This document shows positions 9,980-19,615 of a stretch of 64,000 nt of DNA, piece after piece. The DNA lies in contig LT598461.1 in assembly GCA_900074725.1 (NCBI GenBank), positions 62,001 to 126,000 of the forward strand, read 5' to 3'. The stretch's first letter is position 1. Every line of letters starts with the position of its first letter. The translations under genes and the position numbers were made by a program. Origin of the DNA: Lachancea dasiensis (lineage: Eukaryota; Ascomycota; Saccharomycetes; Saccharomycetales; Saccharomycetaceae). The notes beneath the pieces were generated by a model. The model was not told where the DNA came from. It was given only the letters and a program-made list of their open reading frames with translations, and searched no databases.

Positions 9980-10151
9980 TATGTATACAACTACTGCGTT
10001 TCTGGCTTTAAGTTAGTGTGAAATATTCAGGTATTTTTCTCTGATGTAATAAATAAGTGAAAACTCTAAGTTGAGATGGCATGGTACTCATCGATAAAAC
10101 TCAAAACGATATACCATGAAATTGTTGACTTTTATGTAGCGGTTACGTGAA

Positions 10152-11720
10152 CTATAATTCGTCGTGTTTGAGATCCTCCTCTTCAATAGCATCAATCTCT
10201 TTTTCCACCTTGTCAGCAGCTTCCTGAGCTTGCTTAGTAGCTAAGATAGCAGATCCGTTAACACCATGGTGGCCCTGTTCCTGAATGAAAGTCAAGAAAG
10301 ATGCAACGTCTCTACCGCCTTGGTACACCACTGGAGTCGCCTTCTTGCCGGCAGGATAGAAGAGAAGAGTTGGATAGCCTTCCAAGTCGACGTTGACATC
10401 ATTCAAAGTGGCGTCTAAGTTTGCAATAACAATTTTGTTCTTAGCATCTTCATCAGAAGCGTAGATATCGGCCAACTCCTCGTAAATAGGTGCCAATCTC
10501 TTACAGTGACCGCACCATGGTGCGTAGTACTTGACAAGAACGTCTTTATCCTCATCGTTGACAATTTGGTCATGAGTCTTACCGACAATTCTAAAAACGC
10601 TGGACTCTTGGACTTCTGGAATATCTTCTGACTTTACGATTGCTTCCAGTTTCCCGCCAACAAAATCCTTGATAAATTTAGAAATGTCGGAAGTCTTCAA
10701 CTCCAATGGCTTAGTCAAGGCAGCAAATTTTTCTTCGCTTAACTGGGGCATGCCGTACTTTAAGTTGGTCTCAACATCATGGATAACAAATAGAGGAAAT
10801 TGTTCTTTCATGTTAAGGTTTTCAGCGTGTCTGCCAAACATGGATGCATCTAATCCCACAAAGTTGATCTTACCTCTGTGTTCTTTGCCCAATTTGGTGA
10901 AAAAACTCTCGAAGTTCGAACGCTCTTCAGGACTGGAGTAGAAGAAGTAGGCCAAAGGCAAATTGGCGCCCATGTATGATTGGAAAGTCTCACCATTGAT
11001 CTCACCAAAAAAGGGCTTCGTTTCAATCTGAACCCAGTCGACCAAGTGCGTTAGGGAGTTATTCTTACCTTCGAATCTTATTGGTTCTGCATCCTGGGGT
11101 AAATAAATGGATAGTTGTGGCTTGCTGTCGCCTTCATTGTACTGAACAAATGTGAAATCATCCCTGAAAAGATCTGCAAGCTCGTAAAAGGTTTCATTCA
11201 AGCCTGAGACGCCGCCATCGACGATAACAGCAGATGAAGACTCAGCCAGAAGGTCTTTGAAATCATCAGCGCCCTCCTCTCCGGAGATTACTGTGACAGG
11301 AGGCATCGACTGGGCAATCATGTAGGAAATGATGGATTGGGAAGTTCTCCCACCTTGATACTCACTTGGCGCGTCAACCTGGTGATTTTTGAAGACTTTA
11401 AGAGTTGGATATCCTCTGATCCCTTGCTGCATACACAAATCTTCTTCTTCGGTACAATCCACTTGAGCTAGTGGAATTTCTTTACTTTCCAAAGCTGCTG
11501 CGGCCTCCACGTAGTGAGGAGCCAGTGTTTTACAGTGGCCACACCATGGCGCGTAAAACTCCGCCAAAACCAGTGGATGTTCCTTAATAAATTCGTCAAA
11601 GGTCTTGGCTGTAAGTTTCACAACTGCAGAACCTTCTGGTGCAGTAGCTTCCTGTTGAGCATTACCCAAGGCTGCAGTCAGCGCTGCAACCCCTAGGAGA
11701 ACCTTCTTAGACAATTGCAT
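10152..11720 (-). CDS. PDI1: Protein disulfide isomerase
   Basis: 522 residues with the a-b-b'-a' layout. A signal peptide covers residues 1-21. The two redox sites are WCGHC, with CGHC at 60-63 and 403-406, each in a thioredoxin fold. The C-terminus is acidic and ends in HDEL, the ER retrieval signal. The enzyme forms and rearranges disulfide bonds in secretory proteins together with Ero1. S. cerevisiae PDI1 (YCL043C) and its duplicate EUG1 (YDR518W) both derive from one ancestor at this position; the intact CGHC sites make this gene PDI1-like rather than EUG1-like, whose sites lack one cysteine. Confidence 0.97.
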   Translation of the reverse strand: MQLSKKVLLGVAALTAALGNAQQEATAPEGSAVVKLTAKTFDEFIKEHPLVLAEFYAPWCGHCKTLAPHYVEAAAALESKEIPLAQVDCTEEEDLCMQQGIRGYPTLKVFKNHQVDAPSEYQGGRTSQSIISYMIAQSMPPVTVISGEEGADDFKDLLAESSSAVIVDGGVSGLNETFYELADLFRDDFTFVQYNEGDSKPQLSIYLPQDAEPIRFEGKNNSLTHLVDWVQIETKPFFGEINGETFQSYMGANLPLAYFFYSSPEERSNFESFFTKLGKEHRGKINFVGLDASMFGRHAENLNMKEQFPLFVIHDVETNLKYGMPQLSEEKFAALTKPLELKTSDISKFIKDFVGGKLEAIVKSEDIPEVQESSVFRIVGKTHDQIVNDEDKDVLVKYYAPWCGHCKRLAPIYEELADIYASDEDAKNKIVIANLDATLNDVNVDLEGYPTLLFYPAGKKATPVVYQGGRDVASFLTFIQEQGHHGVNGSAILATKQAQEAADKVEKEIDAIEEEDLKHDEL

Positions 11721-11850
11721 CTTGATGTAAGAGACTAATTGAATGTCAGTAAGTCGATCAAGGTAAATCCAGTTCTGACAGGTAGTGTGGCAAACGCCAG
11801 GTTCAATTTATAGGAAAAATTGGCGCCACGTAGCGAAATCCACATTCGTT
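11721..11850 (-). promoter_or_regulatory. PDI1 promoter with TATA box and UPRE-2-like site
   Basis: On the minus strand a TATAAATT box (11805-11812) lies about 85 bp upstream of the PDI1 ATG. Just beyond it is TACGTG (11827-11832), the core of the UPRE-2 element of the unfolded-protein response. Hac1 control of PDI1 is known in S. cerevisiae; its use of this site is inferred. Confidence 0.4.
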
Positions 11851-12281
11851 CATGGTGACTATGTGATGACACAGGTTGTTCCTCTCGTTAAGGTGTTTGA
11901 ATAACCTGCCAATTGCTTGGAGAGCGACTGCGATCGTCGCCAATCGTCTGGCATGTTTAGTACGATTACATATTTTAGAATACTGTTATCTTAGTTGTCT
12001 TCAAGGAAAATAATGCATGTAAAATAATGACAGTCAAGCGAGTAAACCCGGCGTCTTCCATGGTAATTATAAGGCCCGATTTAACATGAGCGTTCTTTGA
12101 GGGAAATTTGAGGTGCTTCATTTGTCTCGAGGAAAACCCGAAGACACCCGAAAAAATCCCAGCATCAATTACATTGCATCTCGAGAATCTGTTTTGAGTG
12201 ATTGGGGTGAAGCAGTCTGCATGTTAATTCCGTCTTGTCCGAGATTTCTCGGCGGGACTGGTCTCCACTGCTCAGACGATA
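11851..12281. other. Intergenic: PDI1 distal promoter and GRH1 3' region
   Basis: No supported gene. A short plus-strand open frame (12113-12307) runs into the GRH1 coding region on the other strand and has no recognisable features. Nothing else was identified. Confidence 0.5.
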
Positions 12282-13418
12282 TTAGCTATCTGAGTCCTGG
12301 TTCTTAGAGGGCGGAGGGGGCGGAGGAGTGGCTTTAACCTTGCTAGACACGGGAGGGCTGGGATCCTTGCCTTCTTGAAAGTAATCCTGTATGGATGCTG
12401 ATGCTGCATTTGTCGAGCTAGCGTGCTTCGTTTTGCGCTTGTGTACAGGAGGAGGAACGATAAATTGAGAGGTAGGTGGAGGCGGGGTGCCTGAAGCTCC
12501 TACAAACGTGCCCGGAGAGCCAGCGGGTATAAAAGAGCGACTTGGAGAGACAGCTTCTGGTACAGTTTGGGGCCCGAGTGCTGCTGCTGCTGTTGCAGTA
12601 TCTGGATGATCGGGAGGTGACAAATCGACCGTTTGGCCCACAGCAGGAGGTATTCTGTGAAGATAGCCATAGCCCATGTTACACCCGAGTCTGCCGTCAC
12701 TACCAATGTGGACGACAACTGGCCGAACACATTCGCTGACCGCATTGTAAACATACAGGGCCAGATCTTGGTTGGCCTTGGATCTGAGTATGTCTTGCAG
12801 TAGTGTCTCGCCCCCGGTAGCCAACAGGCCCTCCTGGCACCCCACCACGTAGTCTTCGCGCGGCACGAGCCCTCCAACACTCGCTGGGCCTGTCGCATCT
12901 GATACCTCTAGGACATGGTAGGTATAAGTGGCTGCGATCAGCGGCGTCCACTGAAGGGTAAACCCCAGGCTAGCAAATTCGCGGTATTCCTGGTCACCAG
13001 GTGTATCCAGCGGGACCTCTTCCACGTTTTGTTTCCGCTCTACACGTATGTACTCGGTCCTGAACACACCACCTCTGCCGGACCAGACGTGAACCCTGAC
13101 ACTGGAACCACACGCGGAATTCAGGATGCGAGTAAGTGCGGCAAAATCGGGATAAAGGTAGCCGTGCTGGTTTTGTACCAGAGGGAGGGGCTGGTCGTTG
13201 ATCCCTACGATGAAATCGAAGAACGACTGTAGTTGCAGCTGCGTTTCGTCGCAGCTCAAGACACGAAGACCCTGCAGAGTCTCATTCGTGTGAATTCCAG
13301 GCACGAGTAGATGAGACGGTATACTCTCGAAGTACGAGTCCAAACCTCCGCCGACGCCGATCGTATCCGAGACACTTTGTTCGAAAGTTTTGACGATATT
13401 TTTGGCGATTCTGAACAT
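12282..13418 (-). CDS. GRH1: GRASP-family Golgi/COPII tethering protein
   Basis: 378 residues, similar to S. cerevisiae Grh1 (YDR517W). The N-terminus MFRIAKNIVKTFEQSV is an amphipathic helix of the kind N-acetylated in Grh1 for membrane binding. Two PDZ-like GRASP repeats follow (LRVLSCDETQLQLQSFFDFI to about residue 115, then PLIAATYTYHVLEV to about 235). The C-terminal third is Pro/Ser-rich and low in complexity, with a proline run near the end. Grh1 works with Bug1 at ER exit sites and the early Golgi and in unconventional secretion. The gene is divergent from the glucokinase gene across a 601-bp spacer. Confidence 0.92.
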   Translation of the reverse strand: MFRIAKNIVKTFEQSVSDTIGVGGGLDSYFESIPSHLLVPGIHTNETLQGLRVLSCDETQLQLQSFFDFIVGINDQPLPLVQNQHGYLYPDFAALTRILNSACGSSVRVHVWSGRGGVFRTEYIRVERKQNVEEVPLDTPGDQEYREFASLGFTLQWTPLIAATYTYHVLEVSDATGPASVGGLVPREDYVVGCQEGLLATGGETLLQDILRSKANQDLALYVYNAVSECVRPVVVHIGSDGRLGCNMGYGYLHRIPPAVGQTVDLSPPDHPDTATAAAALGPQTVPEAVSPSRSFIPAGSPGTFVGASGTPPPPTSQFIVPPPVHKRKTKHASSTNAASASIQDYFQEGKDPSPPVSSKVKATPPPPPPSKNQDSDS

Positions 13419-14019
13419 TATCGCTGTAAGAGATAATTCAATGCTGCCAGCTGAGCTCTGTTGCCGATAGCAGATGTAACACCGATAGTAGCACCGACAG
13501 TAGTAGCGACGTTGTCTAATCCGAAAAGACGATCTATTGGTTTGAGCTCTGGTAGGGTGTGCTTGGCCAGCCCGCCCCGTCTGCCAGTCAGGTGCTTAAT
13601 CGGTTCCGAGACTTATTCGAGAGTACATATGTACTCGGACAGGCGCGGGATTTTGAAATTGCCGAGTACATTCTTTAAATTTCCAATGTGTGGGGTGCAG
13701 TGTACTCGAGAAACTCCTCGTCGGATGCCGATGGGTGTCACCAGGTGTTTGCTCCAGGCGACTAGATAGATAGCTCTTGTTCGGCAAGCCGAGGGCTGAA
13801 ATATCCGGCCTATATAAGGAGGACTGGTAAGGACGAGAAGTCAGCATTGTTCAGGAACTTGGCCCTCATTTCGTAGGTTGAAAACCATCCATTTATTGTA
13901 TAGGAAGTTGATCGTTGGCTAAGAATTATCTATATCCTATTTTCTACATCCTACATCCTATATCGCATTTTCTACTCAAGAGTTGACTTGCTAGCTATCT
14001 GTTATTTCATCACATAGAT
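13419..14019. promoter_or_regulatory. Divergent GRH1 / GLK1 promoter region
   Basis: Shared upstream region. It contains a TATA box (TATATAAG, 13811-13818) about 200 bp before the glucokinase ATG, a perfect 16-bp palindrome (13621-13636), and two copies of CCGAGTACAT or its complement (13629-13638 and 13662-13671), plus a related TGTACTCGAG at 13701-13710. Nearer GRH1, at 13463-13506, CCGATAG/CCGACAG-like words are repeated. The factor that reads these motifs is not known to me. Confidence 0.45.
13621..13636. repeat. Perfect 16-bp palindrome
   Basis: GAGTACATATGTACTC is its own reverse complement. It lies about 200 bp from GRH1 and 385 bp from the glucokinase start, and its right arm overlaps one of the recurring CCGAGTACAT motifs on the minus strand. 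Confidence 0.9.
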
Positions 14020-15504
14020 ATGTCTTTCGACAAAGTACATCAGGAAAAACATGCAGTTCTTTCCAAGGCTGTTGACGAGGTGTGTGAGGCATTCACACTA
14101 ACGTCGGAGAAACTACATGAACTCACGGACTTCTTTGTAGCCAGCATGGAAAAGGGGTTGGGGGAGGAAAAGGAAGACGCAGAATATCGCGGGTTGCCAA
14201 TGATTCCCACGTATGTGACAGGTCTGCCCAACGGAACAGAAAACGGGATGCTACTGGCCGCAGATCTTGGCGGCACCAACTTCCGTGTGTGTTCGGTGGA
14301 GTTGCAGGGAAACCATAAATTCTCGCTCTTGCAGATGAAGAGCAAGATCCCGGAAGAATTGCTGGAAGACGACTCTGTCACGAGCGATCAGCTTTTTGGG
14401 TATCTGGCACGGCGCACACTGGCATTTATCAACAAGCACCACCCTGAGTATTTGCAAAACAAAGAAAAACTGAAGCTTGGATTCACTTTCTCGTATCCCG
14501 TGGACCAGACGTCTCTGTCGTCGGGCACGCTGATCCGCTGGACCAAGGGTTTCAAGATCAAAGACACCTTGGGCGAGGACGTCGTTCAGCTGTACCAAAA
14601 ACACCTAGAGGCGCAGGGTATGCCCATGATTCGCGTGGTGGCTCTCGCCAACGACACCGTGGGCACCTTTCTTTCCCACTGCTACTGCTCCGAAAACAAC
14701 GGATCTCTTACCTCGGGTGAAATTGTGGAACCAGTCATGGGCTGCATTTTCGGCACCGGCACCAACGGTGCATACATGGAGAAGATCGAGAATATCAAAA
14801 AGTTGCCCGAGAAAGTGCGCCAAGAGCTGCTGCAGGCTGGGAAAACCCACATGTGCATCAACACCGAATGGGGCTCATTTGACAACGACCTCAAGCACTT
14901 GCCCACCACCCGATATGACATTGACATTGATCAAAAGTTCTCCAGCAATCCGGGATTTCACCTATTTGAGAAACGGGTTTCGGGGATGTTTCTGGGCGAA
15001 ATCCTGAGAAATGTGCTTGTTGACTTGTACCGCAAGGGCGTAATTTTCCGCCAATACCCCTCTGAAGAAGCTCTGCCACACAGATTAAGAACACCATTCG
15101 ATCTCTCCTCGGAGGTCTTATCACACATCGAAATTGATGATTCCTCCCAGCTGCGCGAAACAGAGCTGTCAATCTTACAAAGCATGAGACTGCCCACGAC
15201 GCATGAGGAGCGCATTGAGATTCAAAAGCTTGTCCGCGCCATTTCCCGCAGATCAGCTTATCTCGCAGCTGTTCCTATCGCTGCGATCTTAACGAAGACT
15301 GATGCTTTGAATAAGAGATACCATGGGGAGGTAGAAATAGGGTGCGATGGGTCAGTAGTTGAATACTACCCTGGGTTCCGGTCGATGATCCGGCATGCTT
15401 TAGCGTTGAGCCCTATTGGGCCAGAGGGAGAGCGGAAAGTGCACTTGTGCATTGCCAAGGATGGTTCAGGGGTTGGTGCTGCTTTATGTGCACTAGTGGC
15501 CTAA
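14020..15504 (+). CDS. GLK1: Glucokinase (Glk1/Emi2 orthologue)
   Basis: 494-residue hexokinase-family enzyme that phosphorylates glucose with ATP. The N-terminal ATP/phosphate loop is LAADLGGTNFRV (residues 79-90), the sugar-binding block includes LGFTFSYPVDQTSLSSGTL, and the catalytic aspartate sits in LANDTVGTFLS; the adenosine motif GSGVGAAL is near the end. Length matches Glk1 (500 aa). S. cerevisiae GLK1 (YCL040W) and EMI2 (YDR516C) are duplicates; this is the single pre-duplication gene. Upstream lies a TATA box at 13811. Confidence 0.95.
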   Translation: MSFDKVHQEKHAVLSKAVDEVCEAFTLTSEKLHELTDFFVASMEKGLGEEKEDAEYRGLPMIPTYVTGLPNGTENGMLLAADLGGTNFRVCSVELQGNHKFSLLQMKSKIPEELLEDDSVTSDQLFGYLARRTLAFINKHHPEYLQNKEKLKLGFTFSYPVDQTSLSSGTLIRWTKGFKIKDTLGEDVVQLYQKHLEAQGMPMIRVVALANDTVGTFLSHCYCSENNGSLTSGEIVEPVMGCIFGTGTNGAYMEKIENIKKLPEKVRQELLQAGKTHMCINTEWGSFDNDLKHLPTTRYDIDIDQKFSSNPGFHLFEKRVSGMFLGEILRNVLVDLYRKGVIFRQYPSEEALPHRLRTPFDLSSEVLSHIEIDDSSQLRETELSILQSMRLPTTHEERIEIQKLVRAISRRSAYLAAVPIAAILTKTDALNKRYHGEVEIGCDGSVVEYYPGFRSMIRHALALSPIGPEGERKVHLCIAKDGSGVGAALCALVA

Positions 15505-15799
15505 CCAGATTAATTTGCCAAGTAGTGCTAAAGGCTGCATTTAAAGTACATAAAAACTACGCAACGGTAGCCTGTATAAAATGGACTGAGCTCGAAAACT
15601 AAAATAAATGAAAGACTGAATTGTCAGCAATTTGGCTTGATAGTTTGCTATTCATTCTCATAAACCTGTTCCGTATTCATGTGAAGGGTCCCCAGCTAAT
15701 ATTAATAAATATCCAGTCCATACCCTAAAATTAATATATAAGCTGTAAACTTTAAATTTAGGGTCTTAGGATCTTGACCTCGTTGAGGAACAATAAAGT

Positions 15800-18049
15800 A
15801 TGCCAGTGGAATTCGGCAGCAGTAAGGGCAGCCTTACAAGGGAAGGTGTGTTCATTCCAGCTTATCAGCACAGACCTCCACGATCGCCACCAATGTCAAA
15901 TGAAGACCTAGAGTTCTCCAGAAGTCCGTTTGATAAGGTTCAACTTACTAAACTTCTTATTGACACCCTGCATGAAATGGGATATCCCGAGTCAGCAGTG
16001 TCCTTGCAAAAAGAAAGCGGAGGGATTGAGGTAGAATCGGGTAGCATACAGATGCTGTTTTCGGCCATCAAGCACGGCCAATTTGAAGTCATTGACCTAA
16101 GGATGCTCGTTAATCTGCCATTGCGCCGCGAGAACCTTCAGGCATGGCTTTCGCACGAAGACCTGAGTTTGTCGCAAGAAATTGATACACACAGTTCCGA
16201 AACCACAGTTCGGGGTGACGAGGAGAACGCCATGAAAATTGACAACATTATATCCCGCAACACTAATTGGAACCGCTTCTTCAACACAATGCAGCAAGAA
16301 CTTTCGGTTTTAGAGCCTTTGGTTCAGCGCATGGCTGATTTTGATGTCAGGGCGCTGAAGAGTCTCTTGGATACGGTTGAAATACTGGTTTTGATCAACA
16401 AGCAAGTTTTCCTGGAACTCATGTTCGAACAACAGGATTCATCGCTGGCGGTGTTCTTCTTGCGCGCAATATTTCGAAAGTTTATCCAACTTTGGGAGTC
16501 TTTGCTAATGTACCAAGAAAGTTCTTATGCTCTAACTCCTGACGCATTGCTGAAACAAATGACAAGTATACTGACATTCCCCCTTGATTCTGGGCAGCTT
16601 TGTGATGTCTGGCCTGGCAATGTGGAAAAGTCAAGGGAACTGCTCATAAGATCCATTTCCAAGTATATTGATCCAAATGATTTGGTTCCACGCGGAAGGT
16701 TGCTGACCTTACTAAGTCAAGCCATCAAGTACCAAAATTCGCAAGACGTGCTCAATTTTGATGACGACGACTACGACGACGACGTTGACAACAACAACAA
16801 CAGTAATAACAGTGGTCATTCGGTTAGAAGCGGTTCTCGGCATTATAATTTACTCCAAGACAATAGCTCTACCTCGCACAGAATCTCGTTTGATACTGAA
16901 AAAATGCTTACCCAGAATGCCGATGAAATTTGGTATCTAGAGTTTTCACCGGATGGTAAGTATCTTGCTAGTGCCTCTGCTGACTCTTTGACGGATCGAA
17001 AAGTCTTGATATATGATGTAGAGAGGGACTTTCAAGTATACAAGGTACTCGGCGGTAATGATCAGTGCGTACTGTACTTATCCTTTTCTCCTGATAGTAG
17101 ATATTTGGTTTCGTGCCCATTCAATGAAGAAGCAAAGGTCTATGATATTCATCAAAAGGGGGAGCCTACAGATCTAAACCAGGACTTCGAGGGTGCGCTG
17201 GTTGCAGAGATCATACAACCATGTGATTCTTTCAAAATATATGAAGCCGAAGGTACTCCTAACGGCAACTCTCCTCGCATTTGGTGCTGCAGCTGGTTTC
17301 ACACGGAGTGGAACAGGGGCCGTTTTGCTCTTGGTTCACCTGATCGAGATGTGATAGTTTATGACATTACTACCAAGACCATCCTTTGCAAACTCTCGCA
17401 GCTCATGAGCTCCACCACAGGAGCTTCACAAGAACAGTTCCCCAGAGTTCACGACCTTAAAATAACGCATGATGACAAGTATCTAATTGTCATGGCGCAT
17501 GAGTTTTTCGTTGACACGTACGACGTTTCGCAGTTGCCCGCAGTGCACAGTGTTGAGAGTATAACCGACACTAATTTGGACATACCAGGGTGTCGCGTGT
17601 CTAAGGTCTCCCGTTTGAATGTTGGAAAGAGAATGACTTGTCTAACAATTCCTCAAGCCAAAACTTTTTGCGAATCAAATGATTCTCTTGTTTTGATAAA
17701 CGTTCAACCTCATGAACTACAGCTGTGGGACTTCAAAGAGCAAATCCTTGTACAGAAATACTATGGTCAAAGGCAACTGCAATTCATTATAAGATCCTGC
17801 TTCGGATATGATAATAAGCTGGTTGCAAGTGGTTCGGAGGACGGAAAAATATATATTTGGGACCGGTACCATGGTAATATTGTGAGTGTATTGAGTGGGC
17901 ACGAAACTGAAAGATCTTTAGGGCGAGGAACTACTAAGACATTTGGAAGAAATTGTAACATTGTCGTTTGGAATCCCGTCAACAAAAAAATCTTTGCATC
18001 TGGGGGAGATGATGGTCTTATTAAAATATGGAGGGTTGTTAGAGGCTAA
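15800..18049 (+). CDS. GID7: GID/CTLH ubiquitin-ligase subunit Gid7
   Basis: 749 residues, near Gid7 of S. cerevisiae (YCL039W, 745 aa). The N-terminal third contains LisH/CTLH-type helices (LLIDTLHEMGYPESAVSLQK, then IKHGQFEVIDLRML). An acidic Asp/Asn run lies at about residues 320-337 (DDDDYDDDVDNNNNSNNSG). From about residue 375 to the end there are WD40 repeats (EIWYLEFSPDGKYLASASAD; KIYIWDRYHG; GGDDGLIKIWR). Gid7 is the subunit that drives assembly of the large GID E3 complex, which destroys gluconeogenic enzymes when glucose returns. It follows glucokinase directly, as in S. cerevisiae. Confidence 0.93.
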   Translation: MPVEFGSSKGSLTREGVFIPAYQHRPPRSPPMSNEDLEFSRSPFDKVQLTKLLIDTLHEMGYPESAVSLQKESGGIEVESGSIQMLFSAIKHGQFEVIDLRMLVNLPLRRENLQAWLSHEDLSLSQEIDTHSSETTVRGDEENAMKIDNIISRNTNWNRFFNTMQQELSVLEPLVQRMADFDVRALKSLLDTVEILVLINKQVFLELMFEQQDSSLAVFFLRAIFRKFIQLWESLLMYQESSYALTPDALLKQMTSILTFPLDSGQLCDVWPGNVEKSRELLIRSISKYIDPNDLVPRGRLLTLLSQAIKYQNSQDVLNFDDDDYDDDVDNNNNSNNSGHSVRSGSRHYNLLQDNSSTSHRISFDTEKMLTQNADEIWYLEFSPDGKYLASASADSLTDRKVLIYDVERDFQVYKVLGGNDQCVLYLSFSPDSRYLVSCPFNEEAKVYDIHQKGEPTDLNQDFEGALVAEIIQPCDSFKIYEAEGTPNGNSPRIWCCSWFHTEWNRGRFALGSPDRDVIVYDITTKTILCKLSQLMSSTTGASQEQFPRVHDLKITHDDKYLIVMAHEFFVDTYDVSQLPAVHSVESITDTNLDIPGCRVSKVSRLNVGKRMTCLTIPQAKTFCESNDSLVLINVQPHELQLWDFKEQILVQKYYGQRQLQFIIRSCFGYDNKLVASGSEDGKIYIWDRYHGNIVSVLSGHETERSLGRGTTKTFGRNCNIVVWNPVNKKIFASGGDDGLIKIWRVVRG

Positions 18050-18091
18050 ATAAAGGTGTAGCGAAAAGGGGTTTCCATAGTTAAATCATCA

Positions 18092-19615
18092 TCAGTCATT
18101 CAATGTTTGTATGTTACTCAGCTCTTGAGCTTCTTTCTTACCTCTTTCCACGTCCAGCATACTGAAAATTGGCAAAGAGACCAGCAGGAGGAAGAGTAAC
18201 AGGTAGAACGAGTATCTGATGTTGTGGGTCTTATCCGTTATCAAACCAGCCAGAAAGGGTCCAACTATTGAGGATCCCTTGTCAGTGACACTGAAAAGGC
18301 TGAAAAATGTAGATTCTTTACCGCTCGGAATAATCAAGCTAAAAATGGAACGAGACACGGCAGCTAGCCCACCCATTGCAATGCCGTACCATATAGCTAG
18401 CATATACATTTCACCGGTATGACGGAGGCCAATGGAACTAAAAAAGAATCCGATGCATCCATATAGTGGAATGAACCCAGCCCAGCAAATAATGGTCACC
18501 ATCATACGAGGTGGTGATTGCTTGAAATAGGAGGTGAGGATTTGAGGTATAAAAAATGCACCTACGATGCCACTTATCAGTGACAAGATGCTGACCAAAA
18601 CTAGCCCTGTAGTGCTCATACTGAGTTCAGTTTTTGCAAACAAAATGGCTGTCGAGTTGATAGTCGTGATCGAATCAGATATAATGAACCAACCAATCAG
18701 AAAGATCACTACGTCTTTCAGCAGACTAGCGTGCCTTAAAGCTTCCAATAAAGATTTCCACCCATAGGTCATATATTGGATAGATGATGACAAGTGCATC
18801 TCATGTGTGTCGACCAACGGTGGCAAAACATCCTGAAGTAGCCATACAAGAGGGATCTGCAAAATCAGCCACCAGAAGCCCACCAACAGTACTGCGCTCT
18901 GGATGCTATCATGCGTTTTGCTCATCTTTATCAAAAAAATGGAGCCAATCTGAACTAGCAAAGCCCCGAAATACCCAAGGCCCGAGCCACGGCCACTGGT
19001 GATCGAGGTAATTTGCTCAAGGTCGCCATTCTTATGCTCCGAATTGTATTGAACCAGGTCGCGTGCGAAAACTGGCAGCAATGAATTGCCTACAACGTTA
19101 ACGACGCCATAACAACAATTTGAAAGAATGGCTAAAACCGCAAGGGAATAGTATTGCGAGGAATCTAATTGTGATATGGCGATGGTAGATAGGGCACCGA
19201 CAATCCCAAAGCCAACCATTACATTGCTTCTGAGTTTAACAGAATTCCACATATCAACCATCCCTGAGACGGAGATTACCAACACTGCCTGGAAGAGCAC
19301 GCTGAGAGAGAAGGTATATAGTGCGAAGCTCGACGTATCGAGATATAACGTGTTATTAAAAATGCCCAGTACGCATTTTTGGTCTTGCGTAACACAGTTG
19401 AGAGAATGATCGTCAACAGAAACCCCGTTTATTCTTGCAAATTGTTCCAGTAGAAGGGGAACGTATGTCGAAACGGCAGATACAATAAAAGGCTCACTTG
19501 AGAAGCAATAGAGATACCAGCCTAGGATATTGTTTGATGATTTCCTATCTCTTTCCGGACGATTAATAAGCTCTTCATCGGACGTGACAGCCTGGTAGTT
19601 CATGCTTTCTGCCAT
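18092..19615 (-). CDS. ATG22: Vacuolar amino-acid effluxer Atg22
   Basis: 507-residue multipass protein of the Atg22 branch of the major facilitator superfamily, with roughly twelve hydrophobic segments and the family signature NNILGWYLYCFSSEPF near the N-terminus. Atg22 sits in the vacuole membrane and exports amino acids released by breakdown of autophagic bodies. The gene converges on GID7 with a 42-bp gap; S. cerevisiae has the same pair (YCL039W, YCL038C). Confidence 0.94.
   Translation of the reverse strand: MAESMNYQAVTSDEELINRPERDRKSSNNILGWYLYCFSSEPFIVSAVSTYVPLLLEQFARINGVSVDDHSLNCVTQDQKCVLGIFNNTLYLDTSSFALYTFSLSVLFQAVLVISVSGMVDMWNSVKLRSNVMVGFGIVGALSTIAISQLDSSQYYSLAVLAILSNCCYGVVNVVGNSLLPVFARDLVQYNSEHKNGDLEQITSITSGRGSGLGYFGALLVQIGSIFLIKMSKTHDSIQSAVLLVGFWWLILQIPLVWLLQDVLPPLVDTHEMHLSSSIQYMTYGWKSLLEALRHASLLKDVVIFLIGWFIISDSITTINSTAILFAKTELSMSTTGLVLVSILSLISGIVGAFFIPQILTSYFKQSPPRMMVTIICWAGFIPLYGCIGFFFSSIGLRHTGEMYMLAIWYGIAMGGLAAVSRSIFSLIIPSGKESTFFSLFSVTDKGSSIVGPFLAGLITDKTHNIRYSFYLLLFLLLVSLPIFSMLDVERGKKEAQELSNIQTLND

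Noticed and set aside
12113-12307. Small gene between PDI1 and GRH1
   Set aside because: It overlaps the 3' end of GRH1 on the other strand and shows no domain or signal.
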